From Paraburkholderia youngii (lineage in GTDB: Bacteria; Pseudomonadota; Gammaproteobacteria; Burkholderiales; Burkholderiaceae), in the NCBI RefSeq assembly GCF_013366925.1, contig NZ_JAALDK010000002.1, positions 1 to 64,000 of the forward strand: a stretch of 64,000 nucleotides of DNA, read 5' to 3'. The notes below the pieces were generated by a model that was not told where the DNA came from, searched no databases, and was given only the letters and a program-made list of their open reading frames with translations. Numbering within the stretch: position 1 is the stretch's first letter; each line of letters opens with the position of its first letter. Positions 1 through 8,315 of the stretch are shown here, piece after piece. The translations under genes were made by a program, and so were the position numbers.

Positions 1-433
1 CTCGATTTCGGGCGTCGTCTTGATGATCGCGAGCACCGGCGTGATGCCCGAGCCGCCGGAGAACGCGAGGTACTGCTGGCCCTGTTCGGCGTTCAGGTGC
101 GTGAAGAAGCGGCCGTCCGGCGTCATCACGTCGATCGTGTGGCCGGGCTGCAGCGTGTCGAACGCGAAGTTCGAGAAAACGCCCGCCGCGCACGCGCTTG
201 ATGCCGATGCGCAACTCGCCGTCGCGGTCGTAGTCGGTGACGCCCACGCAGATCGAATACGAGCGGCGCGTTTCCTCACCGTCGATATGCGTCTTCAGCG
301 TGACGAACTGGCCCTGCGTGAAGCGGTACTGGTCGCGCAGTTCGGGCGGGACTTCGAAGGCGACCGACACCGCATCGGCGGTTTCGGGACGTACTTCGCG
401 GATACGCAGCGGATGGAATTGCGGGGTGGCCAT
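1..433 (-). pseudogene. paaE: paaE, phenylacetyl-CoA epoxidase reductase subunit; partial and frameshifted
   Basis: PaaE is the FAD/[2Fe-2S] reductase that passes NADPH electrons to the PaaABC di-iron epoxidase. The gene starts at the ATG at 431-433 (MATPQFHPLRIREVRPETAD) and runs leftward off the window. The FAD-binding motif RRSYSIC is present near residue 60. Just after IGIKRVRGG the frame breaks at about 178-184, where GGCGGGCGTTTTC stands in place of an expected GGCGGCGTTTTC, an apparent extra G. Beyond it the other frame gives FSNFAFDTLQPGHTIDVMTP and then YLAFSGGSGITPVLAI, the conserved NAD-binding start, so the downstream part is still recognisable. It lies 1 nt after paaD and is the fifth gene of the operon. 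A homopolymer sequencing error and a true mutation are both possible. Identity is strong; functionality is doubtful. Confidence 0.85.
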
Positions 434-434
434 A

Positions 435-992
435 TCAGTACGGTTTGAAGTAGTCGAAGGGTTCGCGGCAGTCGAGGCAGCGATACAGGGCCTTGCAGGC
501 GGTCGAGCCGAACTGCGCGAGCCGCTCGGTGTGTGCGGAGCCGCAGCGCGGGCAGGCCGGTGCCGGCAGCGCGCGCGGCACGAAGCGCAGGACTTTCTCC
601 TGCGGCGCGGCGCTCGCGTGGGCGGCCGAACCGCAGTTGCCCGTGGGCGGCGCGATGCCGTAGACGCGCAGTTTTTCGCGCGCCTCGGCGGTGATCCAGT
701 CGGTGGTCCACGCCGGCGCGAGCACGGTGGCGACGCGGTAGGGCGTGAGCTGCGCGGCCTCGAGCGCACGGCCGATGTCTTCGGCAATCTGCGACATCGC
801 CGGGCAGCCCGAGTAGGTCGGCGTGATCACGACCTCGAGCGCGCCGTCCGCGGCGCGTCGCACGTCGCGCAGGATGCCGAGCTCGCGGATCGAGACCACC
901 GGGATCTCCGGGTCGGGTACCGCTTCGAGCACGCTCCACGCGCGGGTGAGCGCGGGATCGGTCGTGGCGGTGGTGGCGGTCGAGGTCGTCAT
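435..992 (-). CDS. paaD: PaaD, phenylacetyl-CoA epoxidase maturation protein
   Basis: 185 aa. The N-terminal DUF59/MIP18 domain (about residues 15-110) contains LEAVPDPEIPVVSI and the TYSGCPAM cysteine motif typical of Fe-S maturation proteins. The C-terminal tail carries a zinc-ribbon-like cysteine set (CPRCGS near residue 150, then CKALYRCLDC near the end) that is specific to PaaD/PaaJ. PaaD is needed for an active PaaABCE epoxidase and probably helps assemble the PaaE cluster; this role comes from family knowledge. The start ATG (990-992) lies 7 nt after the paaC stop and paaE starts 1 nt after the paaD stop, so the genes are tightly co-transcribed. Length is normal for the family. Confidence 0.95.
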   Translation of the reverse strand: MTTSTATTATTDPALTRAWSVLEAVPDPEIPVVSIRELGILRDVRRAADGALEVVITPTYSGCPAMSQIAEDIGRALEAAQLTPYRVATVLAPAWTTDWITAEAREKLRVYGIAPPTGNCGSAAHASAAPQEKVLRFVPRALPAPACPRCGSAHTERLAQFGSTACKALYRCLDCREPFDYFKPY

Positions 993-999
993 CCCGGGC

Positions 1000-1812
1000 T
1001 CACCAGCTCGCGCCCGGATGCTGGCGCGCGAGGCTCTGCATTTCGGCGAGCACGAAACCCATGTGCTCCGAATGCTCGCCGTGCTTGCCGGTGCTCACGT
1101 GCCGCAGCGCCGCGGGCAGCGTCAGCGTGGCCGCGTCGAGCGTGGCGCGCACGTCGTCGAGCCATGCGGCTTCCAGCGTCGAGGTGCGCGGGCCGACGCC
1201 CGCCGCGGCGATCGCGTCTTCCACCGCGTCCGCGCTGAAGAACTCGTACGTGTACGGCATCAGATAGTCGAGCGCGGCCTGCGCGCGACGGTGCGATTCG
1301 TCGGTGCCGTCGCCGAAACGGATCAGCCACTCGCCCGCGTGATGCACGTGGTACTGCGTTTCCTTGACCGACTTCGCGGCGATCGCGGCGAGCTGTTCGT
1401 CGGCGGAGCCCGTCAGCGCGCCCCACAGACGCATCATCAGCGTCGCGTACAGGAAGTTGCGCACGATCGTCACCGCGTAGTCCTTCTGCGCCTGCGCGGT
1501 GCCGGCGAGCGGCCCGTAGTGCGGCAGCTCGGCGAGCGTGTAGTTCGCGAATTCGCGCTCGGCGCGGAAGTACGCGTAGTCGTCCTCGCTGCGCTGACGG
1601 CCGGTGAGCTGCTGCTCGAGCGTGGCCGCGTGCGTGTACAGCAGGCGCGCCTGGCCGATCAGGTCGAGGCTCATGTTCGACAGCGCGATGTCCTCTTCGA
1701 GGATCGGGCCGTGGCCGCACCACTCGCTGTTGCGCTGACCGAGGATCAGCGCGGTATCGGCGAGGCGCAGCACGTACTGCAGATGTTCGGGCGTGATGGA
1801 CATAGTGGTCAT
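1000..1812 (-). CDS. paaC: PaaC, phenylacetyl-CoA epoxidase structural subunit
   Basis: 270 aa, ferritin-like four-helix protein, the non-catalytic partner of PaaA in the PaaAC heterodimer of the oxygen-dependent ring 1,2-phenylacetyl-CoA epoxidase. Family-typical stretches are ALILGQRNSEWCGHGPILEE near the N-terminus and ETQYHVHHAGEWLIRFGDGT near residue 155. The frame opens MTTMSITPEH; the second Met (1801-1803) is an equally good start because neither has a strong ribosome site. It follows paaB after 7 nt and precedes paaD by 7 nt. Nothing looks damaged. The role is known from the E. coli and Pseudomonas enzymes. Confidence 0.96.
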   Translation of the reverse strand: MTTMSITPEHLQYVLRLADTALILGQRNSEWCGHGPILEEDIALSNMSLDLIGQARLLYTHAATLEQQLTGRQRSEDDYAYFRAEREFANYTLAELPHYGPLAGTAQAQKDYAVTIVRNFLYATLMMRLWGALTGSADEQLAAIAAKSVKETQYHVHHAGEWLIRFGDGTDESHRRAQAALDYLMPYTYEFFSADAVEDAIAAAGVGPRTSTLEAAWLDDVRATLDAATLTLPAALRHVSTGKHGEHSEHMGFVLAEMQSLARQHPGASW

Positions 1813-1819
1813 GGCGCGC

Positions 1820-2104
1820 TTACATGTGGTTGACTTCGTCGGGCAGCGTGTAGAACGTCGGGTGACGATAGATCTTGTCGCCCGCCGGTTCGAACAGCTC
1901 GGCCTTCTCGTCGGGCGCCGAGGCGGTGATCGCCGCGGACGGCACCACCCAGATGCTCACGCCTTCCTGGCGGCGCGTGTAGACGTCGCGCGCCATGCGC
2001 AGCGCCATCGGCGCGTCGGCCGCGTGCAGACTGCCGCAGTGCTTGTGGTCGAGTCCCTGCTTGCTGCGCACGAACACTTCCCAAATCGGCCATTCCCTGT
2101 TCAT
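1820..2104 (-). CDS. paaB: PaaB, phenylacetyl-CoA epoxidase subunit
   Basis: 94 aa small subunit, full length for the family (MNREWPIWEVFVRSKQGLDHK, with GSLHAADAPMAL and DVYTRRQEGVSIWVVPS). In the characterised enzyme PaaB bridges PaaAC dimers and is needed for stable assembly and electron transfer. The start ATG at 2102-2104 has a GGAG-like site upstream (RC of the ctgatctcctg at 2105-2115). About 47 nt separate it from the paaA stop and 7 nt from paaC. No cysteine cluster or cofactor motif is visible, as expected. Confidence 0.95.
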   Translation of the reverse strand: MNREWPIWEVFVRSKQGLDHKHCGSLHAADAPMALRMARDVYTRRQEGVSIWVVPSAAITASAPDEKAELFEPAGDKIYRHPTFYTLPDEVNHM

Positions 2105-2151
2105 TGCTGATCTCCTGATTCCTGACTCTCGCTGATCTTTCGCCGTGCCAC

Positions 2152-3150
2152 TCAGGCGGCGTGCTGTTGCGCGCGCTGGCGCTGCTTGTCGGCATGGGCG
2201 AGCGCGGCTTCGCGCACCCAGGCGCCGTCTTCATGGGCCTTCACGCGCGTGGCGAGGCGCTCGCGGTTGCACGGGCCGTCGCCATTGACGACGCGCCAGA
2301 ACTCTTCCCAGTCGATGTCGCCGTAGTCGTAGTGGCCGCGCGCCGCGTTCCATTTGAGCTGCGCATCGGGCAGCGTGACGCCGAGCACCTTCGCCTGCTC
2401 GACGGTCGCGTCGACGAATTTCTGGCGCAGGTCGTCGTTGGTGATGCGCTTGATGCCCCATTGCGCCGACTGGTTGCTGTGCACCGAGTCCCTGTCGCTC
2501 GGGCCGAACATCATCAGCACCGGCCACCACCAGCGGTTCACCGCCTGCTGCATGAGCTCGCGCTGCGCGGCGGTGCCGGCCATCATCGCGAGCAGCGCAT
2601 CGAACCCCTGGCGCTGGTGGAACGACTCTTCCTTGCAGATGCGGATCATCGCGCGGGCGTACGGCCCGTAGGTGCAGCGGCACAGCGGGATCTGGTTCAT
2701 GATCGCCGCGCCGTCGACCAGCCAGCCGATCACGCCGACGTCGGCCCAGGTGGGCGTCGGGTAGTTGAAGATGCTCGAATACTTGGCCTTGCCCGCGTGC
2801 AGCGCGTCGATCAGCTGCTCGCGCGACACGCCGAGCGTTTCGGCGGCGCTATACAGATAGAGCCCGTGGCCGGCTTCGTCCTGCACCTTGGCGATCAGGA
2901 TCGCCTTGCGCTTCAGGCTCGGCGCGCGCGTGATCCAGTTGCCCTCGGGCAGCATGCCGACGATCTCCGAGTGCGCGTGCTGCGAGATCTGCCGCACCAG
3001 CGTCTTGCGGTACGCGTCGGGCATCCAGTCCTGCGGCTCGATCTTGCCGTCGGCGGCCATGACCGCGTCGAAGCGCGCCTGTTCGGGCGAATTCGCGTCC
3101 GCGTCCAGCGGGGCGACGTGGCCGGGGATATCGAGGGATTGGGTGTACAT
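2152..3150 (-). CDS. paaA: PaaA, catalytic di-iron subunit of phenylacetyl-CoA epoxidase
   Basis: 332 aa from the family-typical start [10 protein letters not shown]; an ATG three codons upstream (3157-3159) is possible but neither start has a clear Shine-Dalgarno site. PaaA epoxidises the ring of phenylacetyl-CoA. Two carboxylate/histidine iron-binding motifs are visible: [12 protein letters not shown] near residue 110 and [10 protein letters not shown] near residue 200. It is first in paaABCDE and follows a promoter that contains a PaaR-type operator, so expression is probably derepressed by phenylacetyl-CoA. No defect is seen. Confidence 0.96.
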   Translation of the reverse strand: MYTQSLDIPGHVAPLDADANSPEQARFDAVMAADGKIEPQDWMPDAYRKTLVRQISQHAHSEIVGMLPEGNWITRAPSLKRKAILIAKVQDEAGHGLYLYSAAETLGVSREQLIDALHAGKAKYSSIFNYPTPTWADVGVIGWLVDGAAIMNQIPLCRCTYGPYARAMIRICKEESFHQRQGFDALLAMMAGTAAQRELMQQAVNRWWWPVLMMFGPSDRDSVHSNQSAQWGIKRITNDDLRQKFVDATVEQAKVLGVTLPDAQLKWNAARGHYDYGDIDWEEFWRVVNGDGPCNRERLATRVKAHEDGAWVREAALAHADKQRQRAQQHAA

Positions 3151-3183
3151 CTGCACCATCCAGAAGAAGTGGCAATGTGACGC

Positions 3184-3211
3184 AGTATAAATTAACCGAC
3201 CGGTCGGTCAA
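3184..3211 (-). promoter_or_regulatory. paaA promoter (TTGACC-16 bp-TATACT)
   Basis: On the minus strand a -35 like TTGACC (complement of 3206-3211) and a -10 TATACT (complement of 3184-3189) are separated by 16 bp. The spacer is mostly filled by the operator palindrome, so a bound repressor would directly block RNA polymerase. It lies about 34-60 bp upstream of the PaaA start. Promoter elements are read by eye and untested. Confidence 0.65.
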
Positions 3212-3213
3212 TT
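3190..3213. promoter_or_regulatory. PaaR-type TetR operator between paaA and the divergent MDR gene
   Basis: A perfect 14-bp palindrome ACCGACCGGTCGGT (3195-3208) has near-symmetric AT-rich flanks. PaaR, a TetR-family repressor of phenylacetate genes in betaproteobacteria, recognises this kind of inverted repeat, and a conserved 15-bp inverted repeat was shown to control paaA in Burkholderia cenocepacia. The site is 113 bp upstream of the plus-strand oxidoreductase gene and may affect it as well. Confidence 0.85.
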
Positions 3214-3320
3214 GAATTTTACTTTCGATCGATAAGTGGAATAGGATCGGGGATACCCTCGGGCCATCCTTGGGCACGCGGGCGAGATTGCTCTACCGTC
3301 AATCCATCCAGGAGGTAGTG

Positions 3321-4310
3321 ATGTCACGGACTGTCAGATTTACCGAGGCCGGTGCGCCCGAAGTGCTTCGATTCGTCGAAGAATCGGTCCGCGGCCCAGG
3401 CCGCGGTGAAGTTCGGATCAATGTGAAGGCGATCGGTCTCAATCGCGCGGAAGCGATGTGGCGCACCGACCGGTACATCGAACCGGTGCGCTTTCCGGCT
3501 GGGCTCGGGTACGAGGCGGCCGGCATCGTCGATGCGGTGGGCGAGGGCGTCGTCAATTTCGCGCCCGGAGACGAGGTCAGTGTGATCCCGTCGTTCTCGA
3601 TGAATCAGTACTTCACCTACGGCGAAGTCATCATCGTGCCGGACCATGCGGTTGTCAGGCATCCGAAGTCGCTTTCCTTCGCCGAGGCCGCTTCGGTGTG
3701 GATGATGTTCGTCACCGCTTATGGCGCGCTGATCGAAGATGCGAGGGTAGGCGCCGGCGACCATGTCGTCGTGCCGGCCGCTTCGAGCAGCGTTGGACTG
3801 GCGGCGATCCAGCTGGCGAATTACTCGGGGGCGACGTCGATCGCGGTCACGCGCCATGCCGGCAAGAGACAGCAGTTGCTCGACGCGGGTGCCGCCCACG
3901 TGATAGTGACGGACGAGTCGGACCTTGTCGAAGAGATCATGCGGATCACGGATGGAAAGGGGGCTCGCGTCGCATTCGATCCGGTCGGCGGCCCGAACTT
4001 CGCGAAACTGATCGAGGCGCTGTCGTTCCAGGGGATCGCGTATCTGTACGGCGCGCTCGACGAGCGTGCTACGACGCTGCCTGTGCTGCAGATGATCGCC
4101 AGGATGAATTCCGTGAAGGCGCACAACATCTGGCTAACGAGTGGCGATCCGACGCGCCGGAAGGCCGCGGTGGAGTTCGTGCTCAAGGGCCTCGGAAGCG
4201 GCTCGCTGAAGCCGGTCATCGATCGCACCTTTGCGTTCGACGAGATCGTCGACGCGCACCGCTACCTCGAAACCAACGGGCAGTTCGGCAAGATCGTGGT
4301 AACGGTGTAG
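3321..4310 (+). CDS. Zinc-type alcohol dehydrogenase-like / quinone oxidoreductase (MDR superfamily)
   Basis: 329 aa from the ATG at 3321, preceded by an excellent CAGGAGG site 5-6 nt upstream; frames opening further upstream lack one. It is a medium-chain dehydrogenase/reductase with an N-terminal GroES-like domain (GYEAAGIVDAVGEGV) and a Rossmann domain starting at VVVPAASSSVGLAAIQLAN near residue 150. The usual catalytic zinc Cys and His residues are absent (NRAEAMWR in the first position), which points to the zinc-independent quinone oxidoreductase branch using NADPH. Substrate cannot be told. It is divergent from paaA across the PaaR-like operator and is followed by the nitroreductase on the other strand. 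MDR genes of this type occur in low-oxygen stress loci. Confidence 0.85.
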   Translation: MSRTVRFTEAGAPEVLRFVEESVRGPGRGEVRINVKAIGLNRAEAMWRTDRYIEPVRFPAGLGYEAAGIVDAVGEGVVNFAPGDEVSVIPSFSMNQYFTYGEVIIVPDHAVVRHPKSLSFAEAASVWMMFVTAYGALIEDARVGAGDHVVVPAASSSVGLAAIQLANYSGATSIAVTRHAGKRQQLLDAGAAHVIVTDESDLVEEIMRITDGKGARVAFDPVGGPNFAKLIEALSFQGIAYLYGALDERATTLPVLQMIARMNSVKAHNIWLTSGDPTRRKAAVEFVLKGLGSGSLKPVIDRTFAFDEIVDAHRYLETNGQFGKIVVTV

Positions 4311-4351
4311 CCCAAGGCCTGGCATTGCCCTGAGCAGACTTCCCGTGCGTG

Positions 4352-5383
4352 TCAGGAGACCACATCGGCGAGCGGCCGCCTCGGCGCATGACGGACGCGC
4401 GGGCCGCGCCCAACGCGAAGCAGAAGCTGCGGAAACGCGTCCGTGCGCAGCAGCGTCCGGAGCCGCTCGCGCAGCGCGTCCACTTCGATCGGCTGGTTCA
4501 GGTACGAAGCGGTCAATCCCGCCGATGCCGCGACCAGCAACATGCGTTCGAGCGCCTGTCCCGCCGCGAGCCATGCCTCGCGGTCGTCGCGCATCGTCGC
4601 GATGCCGACCATCAGCGGCGAGCCATCCACGAGGTGCTGGTGCGTGGCCGGCTGGCCCGCGCCAGCATCGAACACCCGGACGGCCAGGCTGACGAGCGGC
4701 GCCGCGAAATCGAGCAGCGCGCCGACAGCGGTACCGTAAGCGGGCATGCCATCGTCGCGTCGCCGCGGGTGAATCCAGCTGGCGAGTTCGCGCCTGAAAC
4801 GCGGGTCAGCGAACTGCGCTCGATCCGCATCGGCGATCAGGCGCGCGAGCGCCTCGCGCGCGGCTTTCTGCTCCACGCAGCAGGCAAGCGCGCCCTCGTC
4901 GTCGCAGCCGTCGCTGAACTTGCGTTGCAGTGCGGCGGGCACAGGGTTATCGACGAACGGCGCACGCGTCGTCACGCGCTCCGTCAGCGCGTCGAAAAGA
5001 TCATGCAGGTGCGGGTCGCGAGGCCCGTCGCGCGACACGCGTACGAGCGCCACGATGTCGGGGTCCGCTTCCGCTGGAAACAGTGTGATCGCATAAGCGA
5101 GGCCGAGTCGGCACAGCGCCACGCGAAGATTGAACAAAGCCGCGCCGCAGCTCATCAGAAGTTCGCGATCGAAAGGATCGACCACGGGAAGCGCGCGCAT
5201 GCGGTCGGCGCAGATCTGTACGGTCTCGCCGTCGACGATGAACCGCCACGGTTGCGTGTTGTGATTCGACGGCGCGAGTACCGCGTAGTGCAGCGCAAAG
5301 CGCAATTGCTGTTCCACAGGCGTGGAGGCGGGGAAGTGCGGTTCACCGATTTCCCAGGCATCATGTTGCGCGGCATCGCTCAT
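4352..5383 (-). CDS. Acg-type nitroreductase family protein
   Basis: 343 aa. The N-terminal motif YAVLAPSNHNTQPWRF (about residues 33-48) and FDRELLMSCGAALFNLRVA define the Acg branch of the FMN nitroreductase fold, which in Mycobacterium includes the DosR-regulated Rv2032 and Rv3131. Members keep the fold but have a lid covering the FMN site and may store or sequester flavin rather than reduce nitro compounds. The C-terminal half has the family's GQALERMLLVAASAGLTASY helix. The start at 5383 has an AGGAGA site 8 nt upstream. It is convergent with the MDR gene and about 80 nt downstream of the response-regulator gene, so a shared transcript is possible. Confidence 0.85.
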   Translation of the reverse strand: MSDAAQHDAWEIGEPHFPASTPVEQQLRFALHYAVLAPSNHNTQPWRFIVDGETVQICADRMRALPVVDPFDRELLMSCGAALFNLRVALCRLGLAYAITLFPAEADPDIVALVRVSRDGPRDPHLHDLFDALTERVTTRAPFVDNPVPAALQRKFSDGCDDEGALACCVEQKAAREALARLIADADRAQFADPRFRRELASWIHPRRRDDGMPAYGTAVGALLDFAAPLVSLAVRVFDAGAGQPATHQHLVDGSPLMVGIATMRDDREAWLAAGQALERMLLVAASAGLTASYLNQPIEVDALRERLRTLLRTDAFPQLLLRVGRGPRVRHAPRRPLADVVS

Positions 5384-5465
5384 CTCGAAGTCTCCTGTCG
5401 GATCAGGGCCGCAAGCACGCGGTTCGTGTCGTTATCGTGTCACCGGGCACCGCGGCGGGGAAGCA

Positions 5466-6113
5466 CTACAAATCGTTCTCGTCGTCGAACAGCTTATGGC
5501 GGATCGCATAGCGAACCAGCCCGTTCTCGTTCGGCATCTGCATTTTTTCGAGGATGCGGGTCTTGTGCGTGCTGATCGTTTTCACGCTGACGCAAAGTTC
5601 GTTGGCGATCCCGGTGATGCTCTGGCCTTCGACGAGGCGCCGGAACACGTCGAATTCGCGGTCGGACAAGCGCTGGTGCGGCAGCGTGTCGGCCGGCTCG
5701 TTCAGATTCTGCGCGAAGCGTTCGGCCATCGCGAGGCTCACATAGACGCCCCCCGACGCGACTTTCGTCACCGCGCCGACCAGTTCCGCGCTCGCGCTTT
5801 CCTTGGTCAGATAGCCCGATGCGCCCGCCTTGAACGCACGCACCGCGTATTGCTGCTCGGCGTGCATCGTCAGCACCAGAATTCGCAGATCGGGTTTTTC
5901 CTCCTTGATCTGCTTGATCAGTTCAATGCCGTTGCGCCCCGGCATCGACAGGTCGAGCACGAGCACGTGTGCCTGGGTCGCGCGGATCAGCGCGATCGTC
6001 GTCGCGCTGTCGCACGCTTCGCCGGCTACCTCGAAGCCGTTCGCTTGCTGCAGGATATGGCGCAGTCCGTCGCGCACGAGCGTGTGGTCGTCGGCCAGCA
6101 ACACCTTGATCAT
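5466..6113 (-). CDS. NarL/FixJ-family response regulator
   Basis: 215 aa starting MIKVLLADDHTLVRDGLRH; the ATG at 6113 is preceded by GGAAGAG with good spacing, while a longer open frame upstream lacks a receiver homologue. The receiver domain (1-120) has the acidic pair DD near position 8, the phospho-acceptor Asp in VLDLSMPG near residue 54, and Lys in YLTKES. The C-terminal LuxR-type helix-turn-helix contains LSDREFDVFRRLVEGQS and IANELCVSVKTISTHKTRI. No kinase is adjacent; the HisKA_3-type kinase at 34608-36188 is the type that pairs with NarL regulators, but pairing is only inference. It sits within the stress-gene block and could be its regulator, as DosR is in Mycobacterium. Confidence 0.92.
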   Translation of the reverse strand: MIKVLLADDHTLVRDGLRHILQQANGFEVAGEACDSATTIALIRATQAHVLVLDLSMPGRNGIELIKQIKEEKPDLRILVLTMHAEQQYAVRAFKAGASGYLTKESASAELVGAVTKVASGGVYVSLAMAERFAQNLNEPADTLPHQRLSDREFDVFRRLVEGQSITGIANELCVSVKTISTHKTRILEKMQMPNENGLVRYAIRHKLFDDENDL

Positions 6114-6324
6114 CGGGTGATCTCTTCCGGTTGCATCCATTGGCAGGAAAACCTGAAGCAATCGCGAAGTCGCGCTTTGCGCTGTGTCGATGCGCATGGA
6201 ATCGCCGGGCATCGACGCGTGTTCGCGCAAATCGATTTTAGTCGGCTTTTCGTGACCGTTGGCTCCAGGGGTTTCGCGATCGGCGGCTCGTTCACGATCC
6301 GCGATCCACTGACCGCTTGCCCGG

Positions 6325-8016
6325 CTAACGAGCGGTATCCGTAACACGCGACGCAGCCGCGACGGTTTCGATACCCGGCTGCATCAAGTCGATCACCGGT
6401 CGCCAGAACGCGGGCGAGTCGAACGCTGCCATCGGTACCGCGGTGTCGAACGACAAGGTCAGCGCCTGTTCTGCCGGCGTCAGTACGTCGGCGTTCGCGA
6501 GTTGACGCGCGAGCGTGGCGGTGTCCGCGTCGGAGAGATCGCGCGGACCACGCCGGCGCGCTTCGATGCGTTGCGCGAGCACCGCTGGGTCGGCACGAAA
6601 GTCGAGAATGCGGGCCGGTACGCCAAGCCGTTCGGCGAGTGCCAAAAACGTGCCGCGCTGACTCGATTCGAGAAAGGTCGCGTCGACGATCACACTGTGG
6701 CCGGTTTGCAGCACGCCGTGCGTGAGTCCAAGCAGGTGATCGTAGATCGCGTGACGCGCAGCTTGCGTGTAGTGTTCGGCGCCGAGCGCCATTTGCGCGT
6801 CGGACGCTGGCCGCATGCGCTTGCGTTCCGCATCGCTCGACACGCGCACCGCGCCGCACAGGTCCGCCAGAGCGCGGCTCGCGACCGATTTTCCCGAACC
6901 GGAAAAGCCATGACACAGCAGCAGAACGGGTCGCGGCTTCTGCGTTTGCGCCCGCGCGACCTCGAGGTAGCGCAGGGCCGGTTGCGGGAGCGCGACGTTG
7001 CGGCCCGCCACGTGCCCCGCTTTCAGGCACGCGACCCACGCCCGCACCAGCGCCCGATACGCGATGTACAAGGGCATCAGAGACAGCGCCGCATAGTCGC
7101 CCGACGTTTCCAGCCAACGGTTCAACAGGCGATTGGCGAGACGAGGTTGCGCTCGCGCGCACAGGTCCATCACGAGAAACGCGACATCCGCCGCGACGTC
7201 GATCCAGCGTAGCGCATCGTCGAAGTCGATACAGTCGAACATCGCGATGGCGCCGCGCCAGCGCACCACGTTGTCGAGATGCAGATCGCCGTGGCAGCCG
7301 CGCACGAAACCCTCGGCGCGGCGCCGCTCGATCAGCGGCGCGAGTTCGTCGAGCTGTCGCGCGCACCACGCGGCAATGCCGGGCAGCGCGGGATGGCTGC
7401 AATTGGCCAGCAGCGGTGCGTTGATCGTTTCGATCTGGGCTCGCACCAGCGTCGCGCTGCCGTAGCGCGACGAGGGCGCGTTGCGGGGTGCGCTCAGGTG
7501 ATAGTCGGCGAGCCGCTTCGCCGCGCCGTCGATGTCGCGCGGCGTCAGTGCTCCGTTCGCCGCGAGACTCGAAAAGAGCATCGCCTCGTCGAAGCGGCGC
7601 ATCTTGACCACGTGCTCGACGGCGACGCCGCCGGCGCCGAGCGCCAGCACGCCGGCACGGCGCGCAATCGGTATCACGGCGGCGTAGATACCTCGCGCGA
7701 GTGGCCGGTTCAGGCGGAGCTGGGCTTCGCAGCAGCGCTGGCGTGTCGAGGCGGAGGTAAAGTCCGCGAAGCCTGGTGCGACGGGTTTGATGATCTTGTA
7801 CGCGAAGCGCCCGGCGAGATACACGACGGATATATGCGTTTCGATTCTGACGATCCCGCCCGCCGGATGACGGTAGGTGCCCGGCCTGCGCAGCGTCGCG
7901 TCGAGTCCGCGCAGGCTGCGACGCGCGGCGCGCAATCGGTTGGCGACATGCAGGCTGCCGTGAAGTGTGGCATCGGCTCGGCGCGCGGAAGGCTTGCGGC
8001 TCGGCGGCGCACTCAT
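6325..8016 (-). CDS. Fused aminoglycoside phosphotransferase-like / P-loop kinase protein
   Basis: 563 aa from the ATG at 8016, chosen because GGAG lies 6 nt upstream; ATG 8028 and TTG 8142 are alternatives. The N-terminal half is APH-like: Lys in FAYKIIKPV, the catalytic loop GCHGDLHLDNVV and the metal Asp in MFDCIDFDD. The C-terminal third is a P-loop kinase with Walker A GFSGSGKS followed by VDATFLESSQR, as in gluconate- or chloramphenicol-kinase-like AAA_33 proteins. The same two-domain arrangement is found in mycobacterial Rv2004c, a DosR-regulon protein of unknown substrate. It is upstream of the response-regulator gene on the same strand with about 210 bp between. Biochemical role is not known. 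Confidence 0.85.
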   Translation of the reverse strand: MSAPPSRKPSARRADATLHGSLHVANRLRAARRSLRGLDATLRRPGTYRHPAGGIVRIETHISVVYLAGRFAYKIIKPVAPGFADFTSASTRQRCCEAQLRLNRPLARGIYAAVIPIARRAGVLALGAGGVAVEHVVKMRRFDEAMLFSSLAANGALTPRDIDGAAKRLADYHLSAPRNAPSSRYGSATLVRAQIETINAPLLANCSHPALPGIAAWCARQLDELAPLIERRRAEGFVRGCHGDLHLDNVVRWRGAIAMFDCIDFDDALRWIDVAADVAFLVMDLCARAQPRLANRLLNRWLETSGDYAALSLMPLYIAYRALVRAWVACLKAGHVAGRNVALPQPALRYLEVARAQTQKPRPVLLLCHGFSGSGKSVASRALADLCGAVRVSSDAERKRMRPASDAQMALGAEHYTQAARHAIYDHLLGLTHGVLQTGHSVIVDATFLESSQRGTFLALAERLGVPARILDFRADPAVLAQRIEARRRGPRDLSDADTATLARQLANADVLTPAEQALTLSFDTAVPMAAFDSPAFWRPVIDLMQPGIETVAAASRVTDTAR

Positions 8017-8315
8017 GCCAGGCTCCATGTCGTGACGAGCGGCGCGCCGGGCCGCGCGTGATCGAGAAAAACGAGCGTCTGATTCGACACGGTTGACCTC
8101 CACGTAGTGGGACGGCCGGCGCCCGCCTTGCGCGCGAGCCAAAATCGTCTACTCATTCAAGTCATCGGGTATGGTAACCGGCTTGATCTGAATCGACGAG
8201 GCGGTCAAGCGGACGATACCGGCGTACGCTTCCATTTTGAAGTGGAGCGGGGGCACCGTTTGACCCCAGTCGAAGCGCGTGCGATCGTGGCAGCGACGCG
8301 CGGGTGGAGCAGCGG

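Noticed and set aside
237..1238. Long plus-strand open frame across the paaD/paaC region
   Set aside because: It is antisense to well-conserved paaD and paaC and Arg-rich in the way of GC-rich shadows; no domain or ribosome site.
6110..7402. Second long minus-strand open frame inside the kinase-fusion gene
   Set aside because: It overlaps the conserved P-loop and APH domains in another frame and has extremely Arg/Ala-rich composition.
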